Made by a program: the position numbers and the translations under genes. A stretch of 64,000 nucleotides of DNA from Lysinibacillus irui (GTDB lineage: Bacteria > Bacillota > Bacilli > Bacillales_A > Planococcaceae). Shown piece by piece: positions 1-8,639 of this stretch (positions within the stretch are counted from its first letter, which is position 1; each line of letters opens with the position of its first letter). Below the pieces are notes generated by a model that was not told the DNA's origin, searched no databases, and worked only from the letters and a program-made list of their open reading frames with translations. The stretch lies in NCBI RefSeq assembly GCF_028877475.1, contig NZ_CP113527.1:1977501-2041500 (forward strand). Reading direction: 5' to 3'.

Positions 1-171
1 CATTGAAAATTGTTTTACCACTTTATCTGCTATTTTAGGGGGTAATCTTTCATACAGCTTATGACGATTATGATGTAACCATTTTTCTATCATAATAATT
101 TCTTCAAAGTCATGGATAATAAATATAATAGGAAACAACCAAATAAGTGTTTGGACATTCAACCAATCCAT
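1..171 (-). CDS. HXXEE domain membrane protein, 3' part cut by window edge
   Basis: The first 57 codons of a minus-strand gene are visible; the rest lies outside the window. The start ATG at 171 is preceded by AAGGAGAG on the minus strand. After a hydrophobic segment (LIWLFPIIFII) comes HDFEE, which fits the HxxEE signature that names this family of integral membrane proteins of unknown function. The family normally has several transmembrane helices and is about 150-180 residues long, so roughly two thirds are missing. The family assignment rests on the motif and its position after the first helix. Confidence 0.72.
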   Translation of the reverse strand, partial: MDWLNVQTLIWLFPIIFIIHDFEEIIMIEKWLHHNRHKLYERLPPKIADKVVKQFSM

Positions 172-831
172 ATGAATACTCTCTCCTTATCTCTATGCTG
201 GAAGCGGCACTGAAAATACCATTTATATGTAATATGGGTTAATAATAACATACTGAAAACTGGAAAGTATAAAATAGAAAATAGAGAGGTTGTTTGAATC
301 TCAGAAATAAGGAATCGCAGGATGAAAATATGAGTGAAACAAACGAATAAACTAAACGAGGAACCCTTTACTTAGCAACTAGCAAAGAAGGGACGGTCGT
401 TAATGATATTCAAAGTACGCATGTTAAAATCGTGAAGAAGAAAGAGATAAAACGTCTAGTCACCAGGTGGAGGGGCAGATAGTCTTTGATAGCTAAGTTT
501 ACGGCTACATTAGGTAATAAGAAATGGGGTAAACAGACAAACAAGGATGCAGGTAAAATGATTTTTCGGTATAATAATTATACATATCGAGTAGAAATAG
601 GTTGGGCTCGTTTTTCCTTTTTAAGGTAGAGGCTATGGGAATTATTTCGGAAATTTATTGAATTGTTTGCTTTAATAAAAATACAAACACTTGCTATGTC
701 CAATAAGAAGAGTAAGTAAATTAACGAACAACTTTCAAATTTGAATTTTTTGTTAATGATTAGCTCATTTTACCATTTTCCCGTTCATTCGTGATATTCT
801 ATATTAGAATAATAAATCAGGAGGCGGTAAT
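172..831. other. Intergenic region of 660 bp, possible decayed coding remnants
   Basis: No intact gene is visible between the divergent HXXEE and oleate hydratase genes. Around 330-640 there are short open stretches on the plus strand in different frames, each broken by stops, which could be remains of a small gene. I cannot assign them. The last 40 bases hold the inverted repeat and ribosome binding site of the next gene. Confidence 0.4.
795..811. promoter_or_regulatory. Inverted repeat upstream of oleate hydratase gene
   Basis: TATTCTA-TAT-TAGAATA is a perfect 7-bp inverted repeat with a 3-bp spacer, lying directly upstream of the ribosome binding site of ohyA. Its position suits an operator, for example for a fatty-acid-responsive repressor, but no regulator gene lies beside it. 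The operator role is inferred from symmetry and position only. Confidence 0.4.
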
Positions 832-2604
832 ATGTATTATAGCAATGGTAACTATGAAGCTTTCGCACGACCTAAAAAACCTGAAGGGGTAGATGAAAAA
901 TCTGCGTATCTTATTGGTTCAGGACTAGCCTCCCTTTCAGCGGCATGCTTTTTAATTCGTGATGGCCAAATGAAAGGGGAAAATATTCATATTCTAGAGG
1001 AATTGGATATTTCGGGAGGTAGTCTTGATGGTACTCTTAATCCGACAAGAGGATTTATTATTCGCGGTGGTCGAGAAATGGAGGATCATTTTGAATGCTT
1101 GTGGGATTTATTCCGTTCCATTCCGTCCTTAGAAGTAGAAAATGCTTCGGTTTTAGATGAATTTTATTGGTTAAATAAAGAAGATCCTAATTATTCGAAA
1201 TGTCGATTAATAAAGGATAGAGGGCAAAGACTGCAAGATGATGGGAAGTTCACCTTATCGGATCAATCATCTGAAGAAATGATTAAATTATTCTTTACCC
1301 CTGAGGAAAAATTAGAGGATAAAAAAATCACTGACGTTTTTTCAGAGGATTTTTTTGAATCGAATTTTTGGCTTTATTGGTCCACGATGTTTGCGTTTGA
1401 AAAATGGCATTCTGCTATGGAAATGCGTCGTTATATTATGCGTTTCATCCATCATATTGGGGGATTACCAGATTTATCAGCATTGAAATTTACAAAGTAT
1501 AATCAGTATGAATCTTTAGTACTGCCAATGATTAAATACTTAGAAAGCCATGATGTTGATTTCCAATATAATACGGTTGTCGAAAATGTCTTGGTTGATA
1601 AAGTGGGAGACAAAAAAGTAGCTCATACGCTCGTTTTAAGAAAAGATGGCGTGAAAAAGAATATTGAGCTGACAGAAAATGAATTAGTGTTTGTGACAAA
1701 CGGCAGTATTACCGAGAGTACAACTTACGGTGATAATAATACACCGGCACCTAAAAGCACTGATTTAGGTGGCAGCTGGTCACTTTGGAAAAACATCGCT
1801 GCACAAGATAGTGAGTTTGGTCGTCCAGAAAAATTCTGCGACAATCTTCCAGAAGAAAGTTGGTTTGTGTCAGCAACACTTACGACATTGGATGATCGCG
1901 TAGCTCCATATATTGAAAAGATTAGTAAAAGAGATCCCTATGCTGGTAAGGTCGTAACAGGGGGGATTGTCACAGCGACAGATTCTAATTGGATGCTAAG
2001 CTATACACTGAACCGACAACCTCATTTTAAAAATCAACCAAAAGACCAATTAGTTGTTTGGATCTATGGTTTACTATCAAATAAGCCAGGTAATTTTATT
2101 AAAAAAAGCATTACGGAATGTACGGGAATAGAAATCGCACAAGAATGGCTTTACCATATGGGCGTACCGCTTGATGAAATTCCGGACCTAGCACAAAATT
2201 CTTGTAATACTATTCCATGTTATATGCCATATATCACCTCTTACTTTATGCCAAGAGCAATGGGAGATCGACCGTTCGTTGTGCCGAAAGGATCTGCTAA
2301 CTTAGCCTTTATTGGTAACTTTAGTGAAACAGCAAGAGACACCGTCTTTACAACGGAATATTCAGTAAGAACAGCGATGGAAGCGGTCTATCAATTATTA
2401 AATATTGACCGAGGCGTGCCAGAGGTATTTGCATCTGCTTTTGATATTCGTACCTTATTAGCTTCTACAGCTCGTTTGCTGGATGGTAAAAAATTAACGG
2501 ATATTGATGCCCCATTCATTTTAAAACAAATTGGTAAATTGGGTATTCATAAAACAAAAGATACGATTATTTATGATCTACTGAAAGAAAGTAAATTAAT
2601 CTAG
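832..2604 (+). CDS. ohyA: Oleate hydratase (myosin-cross-reactive antigen family)
   Basis: This 590-residue protein matches the length and layout of FAD-dependent oleate hydratases, which add water to the cis-9 double bond of unsaturated fatty acids to give 10-hydroxy fatty acids; in Gram-positive bacteria this is linked to detoxifying host or environmental fatty acids. An N-terminal dinucleotide-binding stretch ([18 protein letters not shown], about residues 29-46) is followed by [14 protein letters not shown] and [21 protein letters not shown], all typical of the family. The ATG is preceded by CAGGAGGCGG. The gene stands alone between an upstream inverted repeat and a downstream terminator, so it is probably monocistronic. 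Confidence 0.95.
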   Translation: MYYSNGNYEAFARPKKPEGVDEKSAYLIGSGLASLSAACFLIRDGQMKGENIHILEELDISGGSLDGTLNPTRGFIIRGGREMEDHFECLWDLFRSIPSLEVENASVLDEFYWLNKEDPNYSKCRLIKDRGQRLQDDGKFTLSDQSSEEMIKLFFTPEEKLEDKKITDVFSEDFFESNFWLYWSTMFAFEKWHSAMEMRRYIMRFIHHIGGLPDLSALKFTKYNQYESLVLPMIKYLESHDVDFQYNTVVENVLVDKVGDKKVAHTLVLRKDGVKKNIELTENELVFVTNGSITESTTYGDNNTPAPKSTDLGGSWSLWKNIAAQDSEFGRPEKFCDNLPEESWFVSATLTTLDDRVAPYIEKISKRDPYAGKVVTGGIVTATDSNWMLSYTLNRQPHFKNQPKDQLVVWIYGLLSNKPGNFIKKSITECTGIEIAQEWLYHMGVPLDEIPDLAQNSCNTIPCYMPYITSYFMPRAMGDRPFVVPKGSANLAFIGNFSETARDTVFTTEYSVRTAMEAVYQLLNIDRGVPEVFASAFDIRTLLASTARLLDGKKLTDIDAPFILKQIGKLGIHKTKDTIIYDLLKESKLI

Positions 2605-2616
2605 TGATTTTGCAGA

Positions 2617-2657
2617 AAAATAGACAAAGCAGTTAATAAGGCTTTGTCTATTTTTTA
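2617..2657 (+). terminator. Rho-independent terminator of ohyA
   Basis: AATAGACAAAGC pairs with GCTTTGTCTATT across a 10-nt loop and is followed by a T-run, 15 bp after the oleate hydratase stop codon. Confidence 0.85.
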
Positions 2658-2663
2658 ATTTGC

Positions 2664-2777
2664 TTATAGCCAATCTTTGACATAGGCGAGCAATCCAATA
2701 AAGGCTCCTAATCCCATGCCAATAAAGACAGGGACTATGAGGTTTGCTTTCTTTTGTACTTTTTTCGTTTCTACCAT
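2664..2777 (-). CDS. Small single-pass membrane protein, 37 aa
   Basis: A minus-strand ATG at 2777 preceded by AGAAGGGA opens a 37-codon frame. The product has a basic N-terminus (MVETKKVQKKAN) followed by one hydrophobic helix rich in glycine (IGMGLGAFIGLLAY) and a short polar tail, giving an N-in single-pass topology. It lies 27 bp downstream of the acetyltransferase gene on the same strand and could be co-transcribed with it. I do not recognise a family. Ribosome binding site, clean hydrophobic profile and strand make it credible. Confidence 0.6.
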   Translation of the reverse strand: MVETKKVQKKANLIVPVFIGMGLGAFIGLLAYVKDWL

Positions 2778-2804
2778 GGATATCCCTTCTTTCTCATCGT
2801 ATAA

Positions 2805-3266
2805 CTAACATTCTAAGCGCATCGTATGGTTCATATCCTTGAACCCATGTTTTTCATATAAGGCTTTAGCACCTTTATTTTCAGTCAATACATTTAACTC
2901 CAAATAATCCAAGTGACGATAGGCTGCCCATTTTTTCGCTTCTTCTAATAAAGCAGATCCAATTCCTTGATTTTTGTATGATTTGCCAACTATCACATCA
3001 ACAATAAAGGCATATTTGTGTTCAACCAAACAAGAATAGGGTGGGGTCGTTGTTTCTTTAATAAGCAAGAAGCCAACAACTTCCTTCTCTACTGTTGCGA
3101 TTAATATATCAGAATCATCTTCAATGATCGTATATCTGATAAAGTTGGCATCCTGTTTTGCAGGTCTGATATATTTAGGTTGAAGAATAGACATTTCTAA
3201 AAAAAGCTCTTGGTATAAACGTTCAATTTGTGGAATTTCATCGAGAGTTGCCGTTTTTATTTCCAT
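2805..3266 (-). CDS. GNAT family N-acetyltransferase
   Basis: This is a 153-residue protein with the GNAT fold signature. The acetyl-CoA binding loop is seen as SYKNQGIGSALLEEAKKWA (about residues 95-113), followed by the motif B strand LDYLELNVLTENKGAKALYEKHGF. GNAT enzymes move an acetyl group from acetyl-CoA to an amine; the substrate cannot be told from sequence. The ATG at 3266 follows GGAGGGATAGT. The gene is divergent from the one at 3345. Confidence 0.9.
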   Translation of the reverse strand: MEIKTATLDEIPQIERLYQELFLEMSILQPKYIRPAKQDANFIRYTIIEDDSDILIATVEKEVVGFLLIKETTTPPYSCLVEHKYAFIVDVIVGKSYKNQGIGSALLEEAKKWAAYRHLDYLELNVLTENKGAKALYEKHGFKDMNHTMRLEC

Positions 3267-3344
3267 ACTATCCCTCCGTCAGTTTTACTATCATAGTAAG
3301 TAATATTTTACATTAATGGTTGAATAATAGAAAGGGGAAGGCAT

Positions 3345-3740
3345 ATGAGATTATGGCATGTAGATTTACTAGCGTATTTACCTAAAGGCCAACTACTTTC
3401 GCAGTGGAGAGAACTTAATAGTATCTTTGCTAAAGAGGATCGGCATATTCTCATTAATTATATTTATGACTATCCGAAAGCTGACTTGTATTTGTATACA
3501 ACAAAAGTGTTGGAGGAAATGAATAAACGAGGTTTTCAAATTAGAACCTATGAAAAAATGAATAACTACTTTGATGGATTAGGACCAGTAAAAGACAGGA
3601 AGCCTTTTTTGCATCATCATAATCAGGAATATCTAGAAATTTGTTTCTATAATTTAAAGGAGAAATTTATTCGTGGGCAGAAGGATTATGAAGAGGCATT
3701 GTATGAGCAATTATGTACGTATATTAAGGACGTGCTATAA
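3345..3740 (+). CDS. TIGR02328-type protein related to pyrimidine dimer DNA glycosylases (Pyr_excise)
   Basis: The 131-residue product starts MRLWHVDLLAYLPKGQLLSQ and continues WRELNSIF, the conserved opening of a Firmicute family that I associate with the Pyr_excise domain, whose founder is phage T4 endonuclease V. That enzyme excises UV-induced pyrimidine dimers. Whether the chromosomal family has the activity is not established to my knowledge, so a repair role is inference. The ATG follows AAAGGGGAAGGCAT. The HAD phosphatase gene begins 15 bp after its stop, suggesting an operon. Confidence 0.65.
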   Translation: MRLWHVDLLAYLPKGQLLSQWRELNSIFAKEDRHILINYIYDYPKADLYLYTTKVLEEMNKRGFQIRTYEKMNNYFDGLGPVKDRKPFLHHHNQEYLEICFYNLKEKFIRGQKDYEEALYEQLCTYIKDVL

Positions 3741-3755
3741 ATAGGAGGGGTATAG

Positions 3756-4373
3756 ATGGTAAAAGCGATTATTTTTGATGTAGACGGGACGATTTTAGAT
3801 ACTGAGCAGGCGATTTTACAATCATTGCAAAGAACCTTACTGGAAGAGACAGATCAACAGTATTCGTTGGAGGATTTACGCTTTGCATTGGGGATACCTG
3901 GGAAAGATACGTTGATGAGGCTCAACATTGATAACATAGATGAAGTTCATCGGAAGTGGTCTGCAGCTGTTCTAGATTTTTCACATGAAGTGACTGTTTT
4001 CGAAAATCTAGAGGAAGTTATTCAACAATTAGCAGCAAAATCGCCTCTATTGGGCATCGTGACCTCTAAAACAGCTCAGGAGGTAACCGATGAATTTGAT
4101 CCGTTTGGCTTAAGTCATTATTTCAAACACATTGTTAGTGCCAGTGATACGGAGAAGCATAAACCTCACCCTGAGCCTCTATTAAAATGTTTGGACGCAT
4201 TACAGGTAGCTCCAGAGGATGCCATCTATATTGGTGATTCTATCTATGATTTCCAATGTGCAAAGCAGGCAGGAGCTAAATTCGCCCTTGCCCTCTGGGG
4301 TGCCAAAACGACAAATGGATTTGAAGAGGCTGATTACGTATTGTATGAAGCTCAGGATATTTTGAGCTTATAA
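3756..4373 (+). CDS. HAD family hydrolase, phosphoglycolate phosphatase-like
   Basis: This 205-residue cytoplasmic protein has the HAD motif I DVDGTILDTE at residues 8-17 with the nucleophile Asp and acid/base Asp, motif II in VTSKT (about 104), motif III lysine near EKHKPHPEP (about 132) and motif IV GDSIYDFQCA (about 160). The cap insert between motifs I and II is helical, as in the PGP/beta-phosphoglucomutase subgroup. Such enzymes remove phosphate from small metabolites; the substrate is not predictable. The start follows AGGAGGGG, 15 bp after the preceding gene, with which it is probably co-transcribed. Confidence 0.9.
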   Translation: MVKAIIFDVDGTILDTEQAILQSLQRTLLEETDQQYSLEDLRFALGIPGKDTLMRLNIDNIDEVHRKWSAAVLDFSHEVTVFENLEEVIQQLAAKSPLLGIVTSKTAQEVTDEFDPFGLSHYFKHIVSASDTEKHKPHPEPLLKCLDALQVAPEDAIYIGDSIYDFQCAKQAGAKFALALWGAKTTNGFEEADYVLYEAQDILSL

Positions 4374-4393
4374 TAAGGGAGGAAGAAAGAATA

Positions 4394-4432
4394 AAAGATG
4401 GTGTCCATTGAAAGCACACCATCTTTCATGAT
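4394..4432 (+). terminator. Hairpin terminator after HAD gene
   Basis: AAAGATGGTGT pairs with ACACCATCTTT (4416-4426) across an 11-nt loop. It sits between convergent genes and may serve both strands, although the T-tract is weak on the plus strand. Confidence 0.6.
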
Positions 4433-4439
4433 TGTGTCA

Positions 4440-5096
4440 TTACATTGTAGGTGGTATGTAGATATTTAAGAATGTTAATACAGTCAAATTCCCTATATCG
4501 ACGATACAGTGGGATAAGATAATAGAACGTAAACTTTTTGTCTTTAAATACGTAATGGCCCACACGATACCTGTTACTGATAGATAGATATACAAATGAT
4601 AGGATTGACTAGCATAAGAAAAGACTCCCCACATCAATGGATGACTTATGACAAAAAGGATAGTTGTATATAAAATAGCGAACCATGCTGGAAATTTTGT
4701 TAATAAACTATCAAATAAAACGCCTCGCCAGTAGTATTCTTCAAGCCAAGGATTGATGATGGCGAATAAAAGCCAAGAGAGTATTAACCAAACAGAGTGA
4801 AACAAATGGTAGTTCATAATTAAGATTGTTAATGGAAAAAGGCCAATCAGCGTTGTGAAGGTTATCCAAAAAGGAGCCTTTTTTGACTTTTGAAACCAAT
4901 CTCCTAGTTTTCTGTTACCTTTAAAATAGTAAATGCAAAATCCTAACAAGCTCCAATAAACAAGCGCTAGTGGAATCCAAGCCCAGCCCTCAATAAATTG
5001 ATAAAAAAATGTAGCAGTCAAGAACCCTAGTAATATAATGAAAAATGGTGATATGAAAAATAACCAAAATTTCGTATCTTGACTAATTTTTTTCAT
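4440..5096 (-). CDS. CPBP family intramembrane metalloprotease
   Basis: This 218-residue polytopic membrane protein shows the CPBP (Abi/CAAX protease-like) signature. It has EEYYWR with the paired glutamates and arginine, then FVISHPLMWG with the second histidine motif, and LSHCIVDIGN with the third. These residues form the intramembrane active site in characterised relatives. About six to seven hydrophobic helices are visible. I chose ATG 5096 rather than the longer TTG frame because GAAGAGAGG lies just before it. The gene follows the TetR gene by 22 bp on the same strand, implying an operon. Bacterial members act in bacteriocin self-immunity or protein processing; which applies here is unknown. 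Confidence 0.85.
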   Translation of the reverse strand: MKKISQDTKFWLFFISPFFIILLGFLTATFFYQFIEGWAWIPLALVYWSLLGFCIYYFKGNRKLGDWFQKSKKAPFWITFTTLIGLFPLTILIMNYHLFHSVWLILSWLLFAIINPWLEEYYWRGVLFDSLLTKFPAWFAILYTTILFVISHPLMWGVFSYASQSYHLYIYLSVTGIVWAITYLKTKSLRSIILSHCIVDIGNLTVLTFLNIYIPPTM

Positions 5097-5118
5097 ACAA
5101 AACCTCTCTTCCAAAAGA

Positions 5119-5715
5119 TTATTTAAAAATTTTCATAATTATTTCAGCTTCTGGAACTGGACATTGTGTCCATTGTAGTTTATTAATCGCAAAACCTTGA
5201 ATAAATGAATAGTAGCTAATTGCCAATTTAAGTGGATCTTCTTGAACAATTTCATTGCATTGTTGCCCCTCAGAAATTAAAGGGATGAGACCGTGAACAG
5301 GGGACTTGAATTCCTCCGAGGATAAAAATCTTTTTACTTCTTCGGGTACAGCATCAGACGTACTTGCTTGAATCATTATTAAGAATAATAAAATTTGTTG
5401 TCCCTCTGATAAACTATATAAAATCTGCTCCGTCATCCATTTCAGTTTTTCGAGTGCAGTTCCTTCTTGTAAATGCGCTTTTTCAATAATTTGCCCAGAG
5501 CTTTCAGCAGCTCTTTTAACTAAAAGTGTAAAGATTTCTTCTTTTGATTGAAAATAATGGTACACTAGTCCATGACTTAAATTGGCCTCTTTAGCTATAT
5601 CACTAATCTTAGTTGCGACCATTCCTCTTCTTGAAAAGACGTTTAATGCAGCCTGTAGTATTTCTTCCCGTCTCAGCTCCCGTAATTCTATATTTTGAGC
5701 TTCAGTTCTTGGCAT
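5119..5715 (-). CDS. TetR family transcriptional regulator
   Basis: The 198-residue protein begins with a TetR-type helix-turn-helix (residues about 14-60): ILQAALNVFSRRGMVATKIS followed by IAKEANLSHGLVYHYFQSKE. The C-terminal part is the divergent ligand-binding and dimerisation domain. The start follows AAAAGGAGC. It is the first gene of a two-gene unit with the CPBP protease and probably represses that unit through a palindrome just upstream; this is inferred from position. Confidence 0.9.
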   Translation of the reverse strand: MPRTEAQNIELRELRREEILQAALNVFSRRGMVATKISDIAKEANLSHGLVYHYFQSKEEIFTLLVKRAAESSGQIIEKAHLQEGTALEKLKWMTEQILYSLSEGQQILLFLIMIQASTSDAVPEEVKRFLSSEEFKSPVHGLIPLISEGQQCNEIVQEDPLKLAISYYSFIQGFAINKLQWTQCPVPEAEIIMKIFK

Positions 5716-5732
5716 TATGACAGCTCCTTTTG

Positions 5733-5750
5733 ATTGATTAACCAGTCAAT
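5733..5750. promoter_or_regulatory. Partial palindrome upstream of the TetR/CPBP operon
   Basis: ATTGATTAACCAGTCAAT has matching 5-bp ends ATTGA/TCAAT and lies 18 bp upstream of the tetR start codon. It is a plausible autoregulatory operator; only symmetry and position support it. Confidence 0.35.
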
Positions 5751-5878
5751 ATAAAAATAAAATAAAATGGAAATATTGTCAAATGTACTGTTTGTTGGAA
5801 ATGTTCTGGTGGGGGAAATATAACTAGGGCAATGATCATCCAGGTTTTTAAGAGTTTGAACAAATGAAGATAAGAAAA

Positions 5879-5907
5879 AAGGTGTGTCACCTAAGTGCAA
5901 CACCTTA
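5879..5907 (-). terminator. Terminator of dinB-like gene (minus strand)
   Basis: On the minus strand AAGGTGT pairs with ACACCTT and is followed by TTTTTC, 6 bp past the stop of the DinB family gene. Confidence 0.75.
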
Positions 5908-5912
5908 AAATG

Positions 5913-6386
5913 TTAATCCCAAATCGTTGTTATAGGAACTTTTGCAGTACGTAAATAATCTAGTAATTGCCCAGTATGGACTGACTCATGATAGGCAATT
6001 CTAAGCAACATATCACCCAAATCTCTTATGTATCCAACGTCTGAGCGATCAATTTGTATGTTTGATAAATCTTCATTCGAAAAAGCTTGAACCGTGTTAA
6101 TAAATTCATTTCTAAAAGGCTCTGCAAATAATAATTCTGCTTCTACAGTAGTGTAGGGCTGTTTTTCAAAGGGTGAATCAAATTCGCCTATACTGCCTTT
6201 ATTAAGGATTGCTAGGTGGTAATAATGTTCACTTTCTAGAACATGTCTAACCATCTCGATGCACGACATGGCTTCATCATCTGGCCTCCAATGTAATTTT
6301 TCTTGGGGGATAGACCTCCAAAGCTTTATACTACGTCTTCGTACTTCATTGAAATTTAATATGATCAGATCTATGGCGTTCATCAT
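5913..6386 (-). CDS. DinB family protein (four-helix metal-binding fold)
   Basis: This 157-residue protein fits the DinB/YfiT-like four-helix bundle. The expected metal-site histidines are in VRHVLESEHYY (about residues 47-57) and in the C-terminal AYHESVHTGQLLDYL (about 131-145). Members of the superfamily include bacillithiol S-transferases and thiol-dependent enzymes; which reaction this one performs cannot be told. GGAGG lies 7 nt before the first of two consecutive ATG codons. It has its own terminator and appears monocistronic. Confidence 0.85.
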   Translation of the reverse strand: MMNAIDLIILNFNEVRRRSIKLWRSIPQEKLHWRPDDEAMSCIEMVRHVLESEHYYHLAILNKGSIGEFDSPFEKQPYTTVEAELLFAEPFRNEFINTVQAFSNEDLSNIQIDRSDVGYIRDLGDMLLRIAYHESVHTGQLLDYLRTAKVPITTIWD

Positions 6387-6453
6387 TCATCAACCTCCAT
6401 TCGCTAGTAGTAATTAAAGTATATAAGAATTTATGTTCGATTGGAAGTTTTCT

Positions 6454-6738
6454 CTAATTACTGCGGAAACGTTTATCCAAATGTTTATTTAAAAAAAGGA
6501 TAAACCTTTCTTGAGCCTGCTTTTTCTTCAGCATTCTATTCACACGAACATTGCTTTGAAGGTAGTTTCTCACATGATAATTCGCAAAAAATAAGCTGCG
6601 ATACTGATCTTGATGGTATATATTGTGAAACCATTCATACTGTTGCAGCCTTTCTATATTTCGATCGATTTTTCTTGTATGTAAAGCGGACTGACCACTA
6701 TAGGCACCTGATAAAAAATCAAATAAATTTTCTAGCAT
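6454..6738 (-). CDS. Hypothetical basic cytoplasmic protein, 94 aa
   Basis: The ATG at 6738 follows CAGGAGTAAATCT, which decides the start over a longer TTG frame running into the upstream hairpin. The protein is rich in Arg, Lys, Tyr and Phe, lacks a signal peptide, and looks mainly helical. I recognise no family. It lies about 60 bp downstream of the repeated hairpin element at 6797-6868, on the same strand. Confidence 0.6.
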   Translation of the reverse strand: MLENLFDFLSGAYSGQSALHTRKIDRNIERLQQYEWFHNIYHQDQYRSLFFANYHVRNYLQSNVRVNRMLKKKQAQERFILFLNKHLDKRFRSN

Positions 6739-6796
6739 AGATTTACTCCTGTAATTTCGAATACAACCTATAGTAATAGCTAGGGATGACATATTC

Positions 6797-6868
6797 AATA
6801 GGGGCACTCGCAAAAGTGCCCCTTAGTAACAAATCGGGAGGTATCATGTTAAACGTATTTCGCTTAAC
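6797..6868 (-). ncRNA. Putative small RNA, copy 1 (5' hairpin, CCUCCC linker, terminator)
   Basis: Read on the minus strand, a TATAAAT box (6881-6875) is followed by a hairpin GTTAAGCG-AAATA-CGTTTAAC (6868-6848), an unpaired ACCTCCCG (6842-6835) and a terminator-like stem of GGGGCACT and AGTGCCCC (6822-6801). A second copy with about 80% identity lies at 35949-36025. The first stem needs a G-U pair that becomes an A-C mismatch on the plus strand in both copies, favouring minus-strand transcription. The poly-U tail of this copy is poor. On the plus strand the same bases could encode a 12-residue peptide after GGGAGG, the main alternative. Confidence 0.4.
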
Positions 6869-6962
6869 ACTACTATTTATATGATAAGATTACTCGGTTT
6901 TGTAGACCATCGTCTTTAAAAAGCTAAAATTCCTCCTTGCTTCGAAAAATTTCTAGAAATGA

Positions 6963-7003
6963 AAAGGACATGTTTTGTTGAAGAATGATCAAAACATGCC
7001 CTT
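6963..7003 (-). terminator. Terminator of NlpC/P60-like gene
   Basis: On the minus strand GGGCATGTTTTG pairs with CAAAACATGTCC across a 12-nt loop and is followed by TTTTC. Confidence 0.8.
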
Positions 7004-7043
7004 ACATGTGAAATGGTAAGGCTATATAATATTAATTTACTTT

Positions 7044-7487
7044 TTAATAAACTTTGCTTTGGAACCCTTCCATAATGCGTGCCAGTGGTACCCACCCAAT
7101 GAACTTTGGTTTATCCCAACCTGGTGCGGTCGATAACTTTTCTACTTCAAGGAAATGATCAATCCTTACCTTATCCCAAGCATGAATGATCTCGCCATTG
7201 CCAACAGATAATCCTACATGACCCCAATTTTTTCGCTCATCTTTAATTACACCAAAGCAATCGTAAAAAACAAAGGTTCCTTTCGGAGGTATTCCTGTTT
7301 GCATACTTGCTTCATATAAAACTGCAGATTCTTTTGCCGTATCTCCACCAAAAATTTCAATGTTATTACTTCTTTCTAAAGCATCCTCTACAAAAGCTAA
7401 ACAAATGAAACAATATTCTTCAGAGTTCAAATGACTTTTAGCCCAATCAATTGCATTATTAATATACTCTTCATAATTTTTCTCCAT
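7044..7487 (-). CDS. NlpC/P60-like cysteine peptidase domain protein
   Basis: The 147-residue protein has the order expected of an NlpC/P60-type papain-like fold: a Cys in YCFICLAFVEDAL (about residues 26-38), then the strand pair WGHVGLSVGNGEIIHAWD (about 88-105) with the catalytic-type His. There is no signal peptide, so it may act inside the cell or be released otherwise. Typical members cleave peptidoglycan peptides; the substrate here is unproven. The ATG follows AAAGGAGTAATTAA and the gene has its own terminator. Confidence 0.7.
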   Translation of the reverse strand: MEKNYEEYINNAIDWAKSHLNSEEYCFICLAFVEDALERSNNIEIFGGDTAKESAVLYEASMQTGIPPKGTFVFYDCFGVIKDERKNWGHVGLSVGNGEIIHAWDKVRIDHFLEVEKLSTAPGWDKPKFIGWVPLARIMEGFQSKVY

Positions 7488-7686
7488 TTAATTACTCCTT
7501 TAACATGTCGTTAAGGTACTATATTCAACAAAAGTGGCTTTATAACCTTCCAAATATTACAAAATATTTTGTGGTATACCTAGAAAGGGCAATGACGAAT
7601 AAATAAATTACAGGAATATTACCAAAAATGAAACTCCTGGATTTTTATCCTCGTATATACTAAAAATACTTTTTCTGGAGGTACAT

Positions 7687-8559
7687 ATGTTTAAATTAAG
7701 AGGCTCCTTCCTGCTAAGTCTATTGTTATTAACCGCTTGTACAGAGGAAACGATTTCTAAGGAACCAATTCAAGAAGAGAAAGATGATAATATTGTAGTG
7801 ACAAACGATGGAAAAATAACCTTTGAGATTAAGAATAAGGTTGGTGTTCCACAGGAAAAAGTAGAGGCTATAAAGGATGAAATTGTGACGGCATATGACC
7901 ATATAAAGGATTCCATTCATACTTCCTACACGCCATCCGAGCACATAAGCGTATGGCTTAAGGAAGACGGTCAATCATGGGGTTTAGCATCGAAAATCGA
8001 ATTAGCTGGTGTGAAAGAAGATCTATACCCACTTGTCCATGAAATGACCCATTCTTTACTTGGCTATGGCAACAATTTTGACACAGATAACGGCTATTTT
8101 ACGCAAGAGGGTTTTGCAAGTTATATGGAGTATCAATATGGAAAAAATAAATTATATTTTGATAAATACATGAAGCAATATATGGAGTCAGATAAGTTAA
8201 TACCCATTAGTAGGTTAATTGATCCAAATCAAGATGATGTTTATTTTCGCCCTAAACTTTCAAATGTAAAAGAGAATCAAGTCCTTATGGAGGTGAGCTA
8301 TACGCATGCGGCTTCATTTGTTATCTATTTAATTGATACATACGGACTCGAAAAGTTTGAACAGATCTACGACAAGAAAGAACTAGCAAAAAAATTAGAG
8401 GAAGTTTACGGAAAGAATAGTAGTGAGTTAGAAAAGGACTGGTTAGCATTTATTCAAAATCAACAAGGATTCACATATGAGGAAAAATTAAAATGGGGAT
8501 TTTATGATATGAATACAATTCTTCTTCAAATAGATCCAACATATTTTGCGAAGGACTAA
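7687..8559 (+). CDS. Lipoprotein with HExxH zinc-metallopeptidase motif
   Basis: This 290-residue protein starts with a type II signal peptide (MFKLRGSFLLSLLLLTAC), lipidated on Cys-18 after the LTAC lipobox, so it is probably anchored outside the membrane. The motif HEMTH (about residue 118) with a downstream glutamate in QEGFASYMEY (about 138) fits the gluzincin arrangement HExxH...E of peptidase MA-like families. It is therefore likely an extracellular zinc peptidase of unknown target. The start follows CTGGAGGTACAT. It is monocistronic, with a strong terminator behind it. Confidence 0.75.
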   Translation: MFKLRGSFLLSLLLLTACTEETISKEPIQEEKDDNIVVTNDGKITFEIKNKVGVPQEKVEAIKDEIVTAYDHIKDSIHTSYTPSEHISVWLKEDGQSWGLASKIELAGVKEDLYPLVHEMTHSLLGYGNNFDTDNGYFTQEGFASYMEYQYGKNKLYFDKYMKQYMESDKLIPISRLIDPNQDDVYFRPKLSNVKENQVLMEVSYTHAASFVIYLIDTYGLEKFEQIYDKKELAKKLEEVYGKNSSELEKDWLAFIQNQQGFTYEEKLKWGFYDMNTILLQIDPTYFAKD

Positions 8560-8577
8560 TATTTTTCTATAGCATTC

Positions 8578-8623
8578 AAGTAAACCCAAGTGCTCTTTAT
8601 TTTGAGGACCTGGGTTTACTTTT
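8578..8623 (+). terminator. Terminator after the peptidase lipoprotein gene
   Basis: AAGTAAACCCA pairs with TGGGTTTACTT, followed by TTG and further T-rich sequence. Confidence 0.8.
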
Positions 8624-8639
8624 GTATGAATTCGGATGA

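Noticed and set aside
5715..5903. 62-codon minus-strand frame next to the TetR gene
   Set aside because: It ends in the tetR start region, lacks a ribosome binding site and overlaps the operator and promoter.
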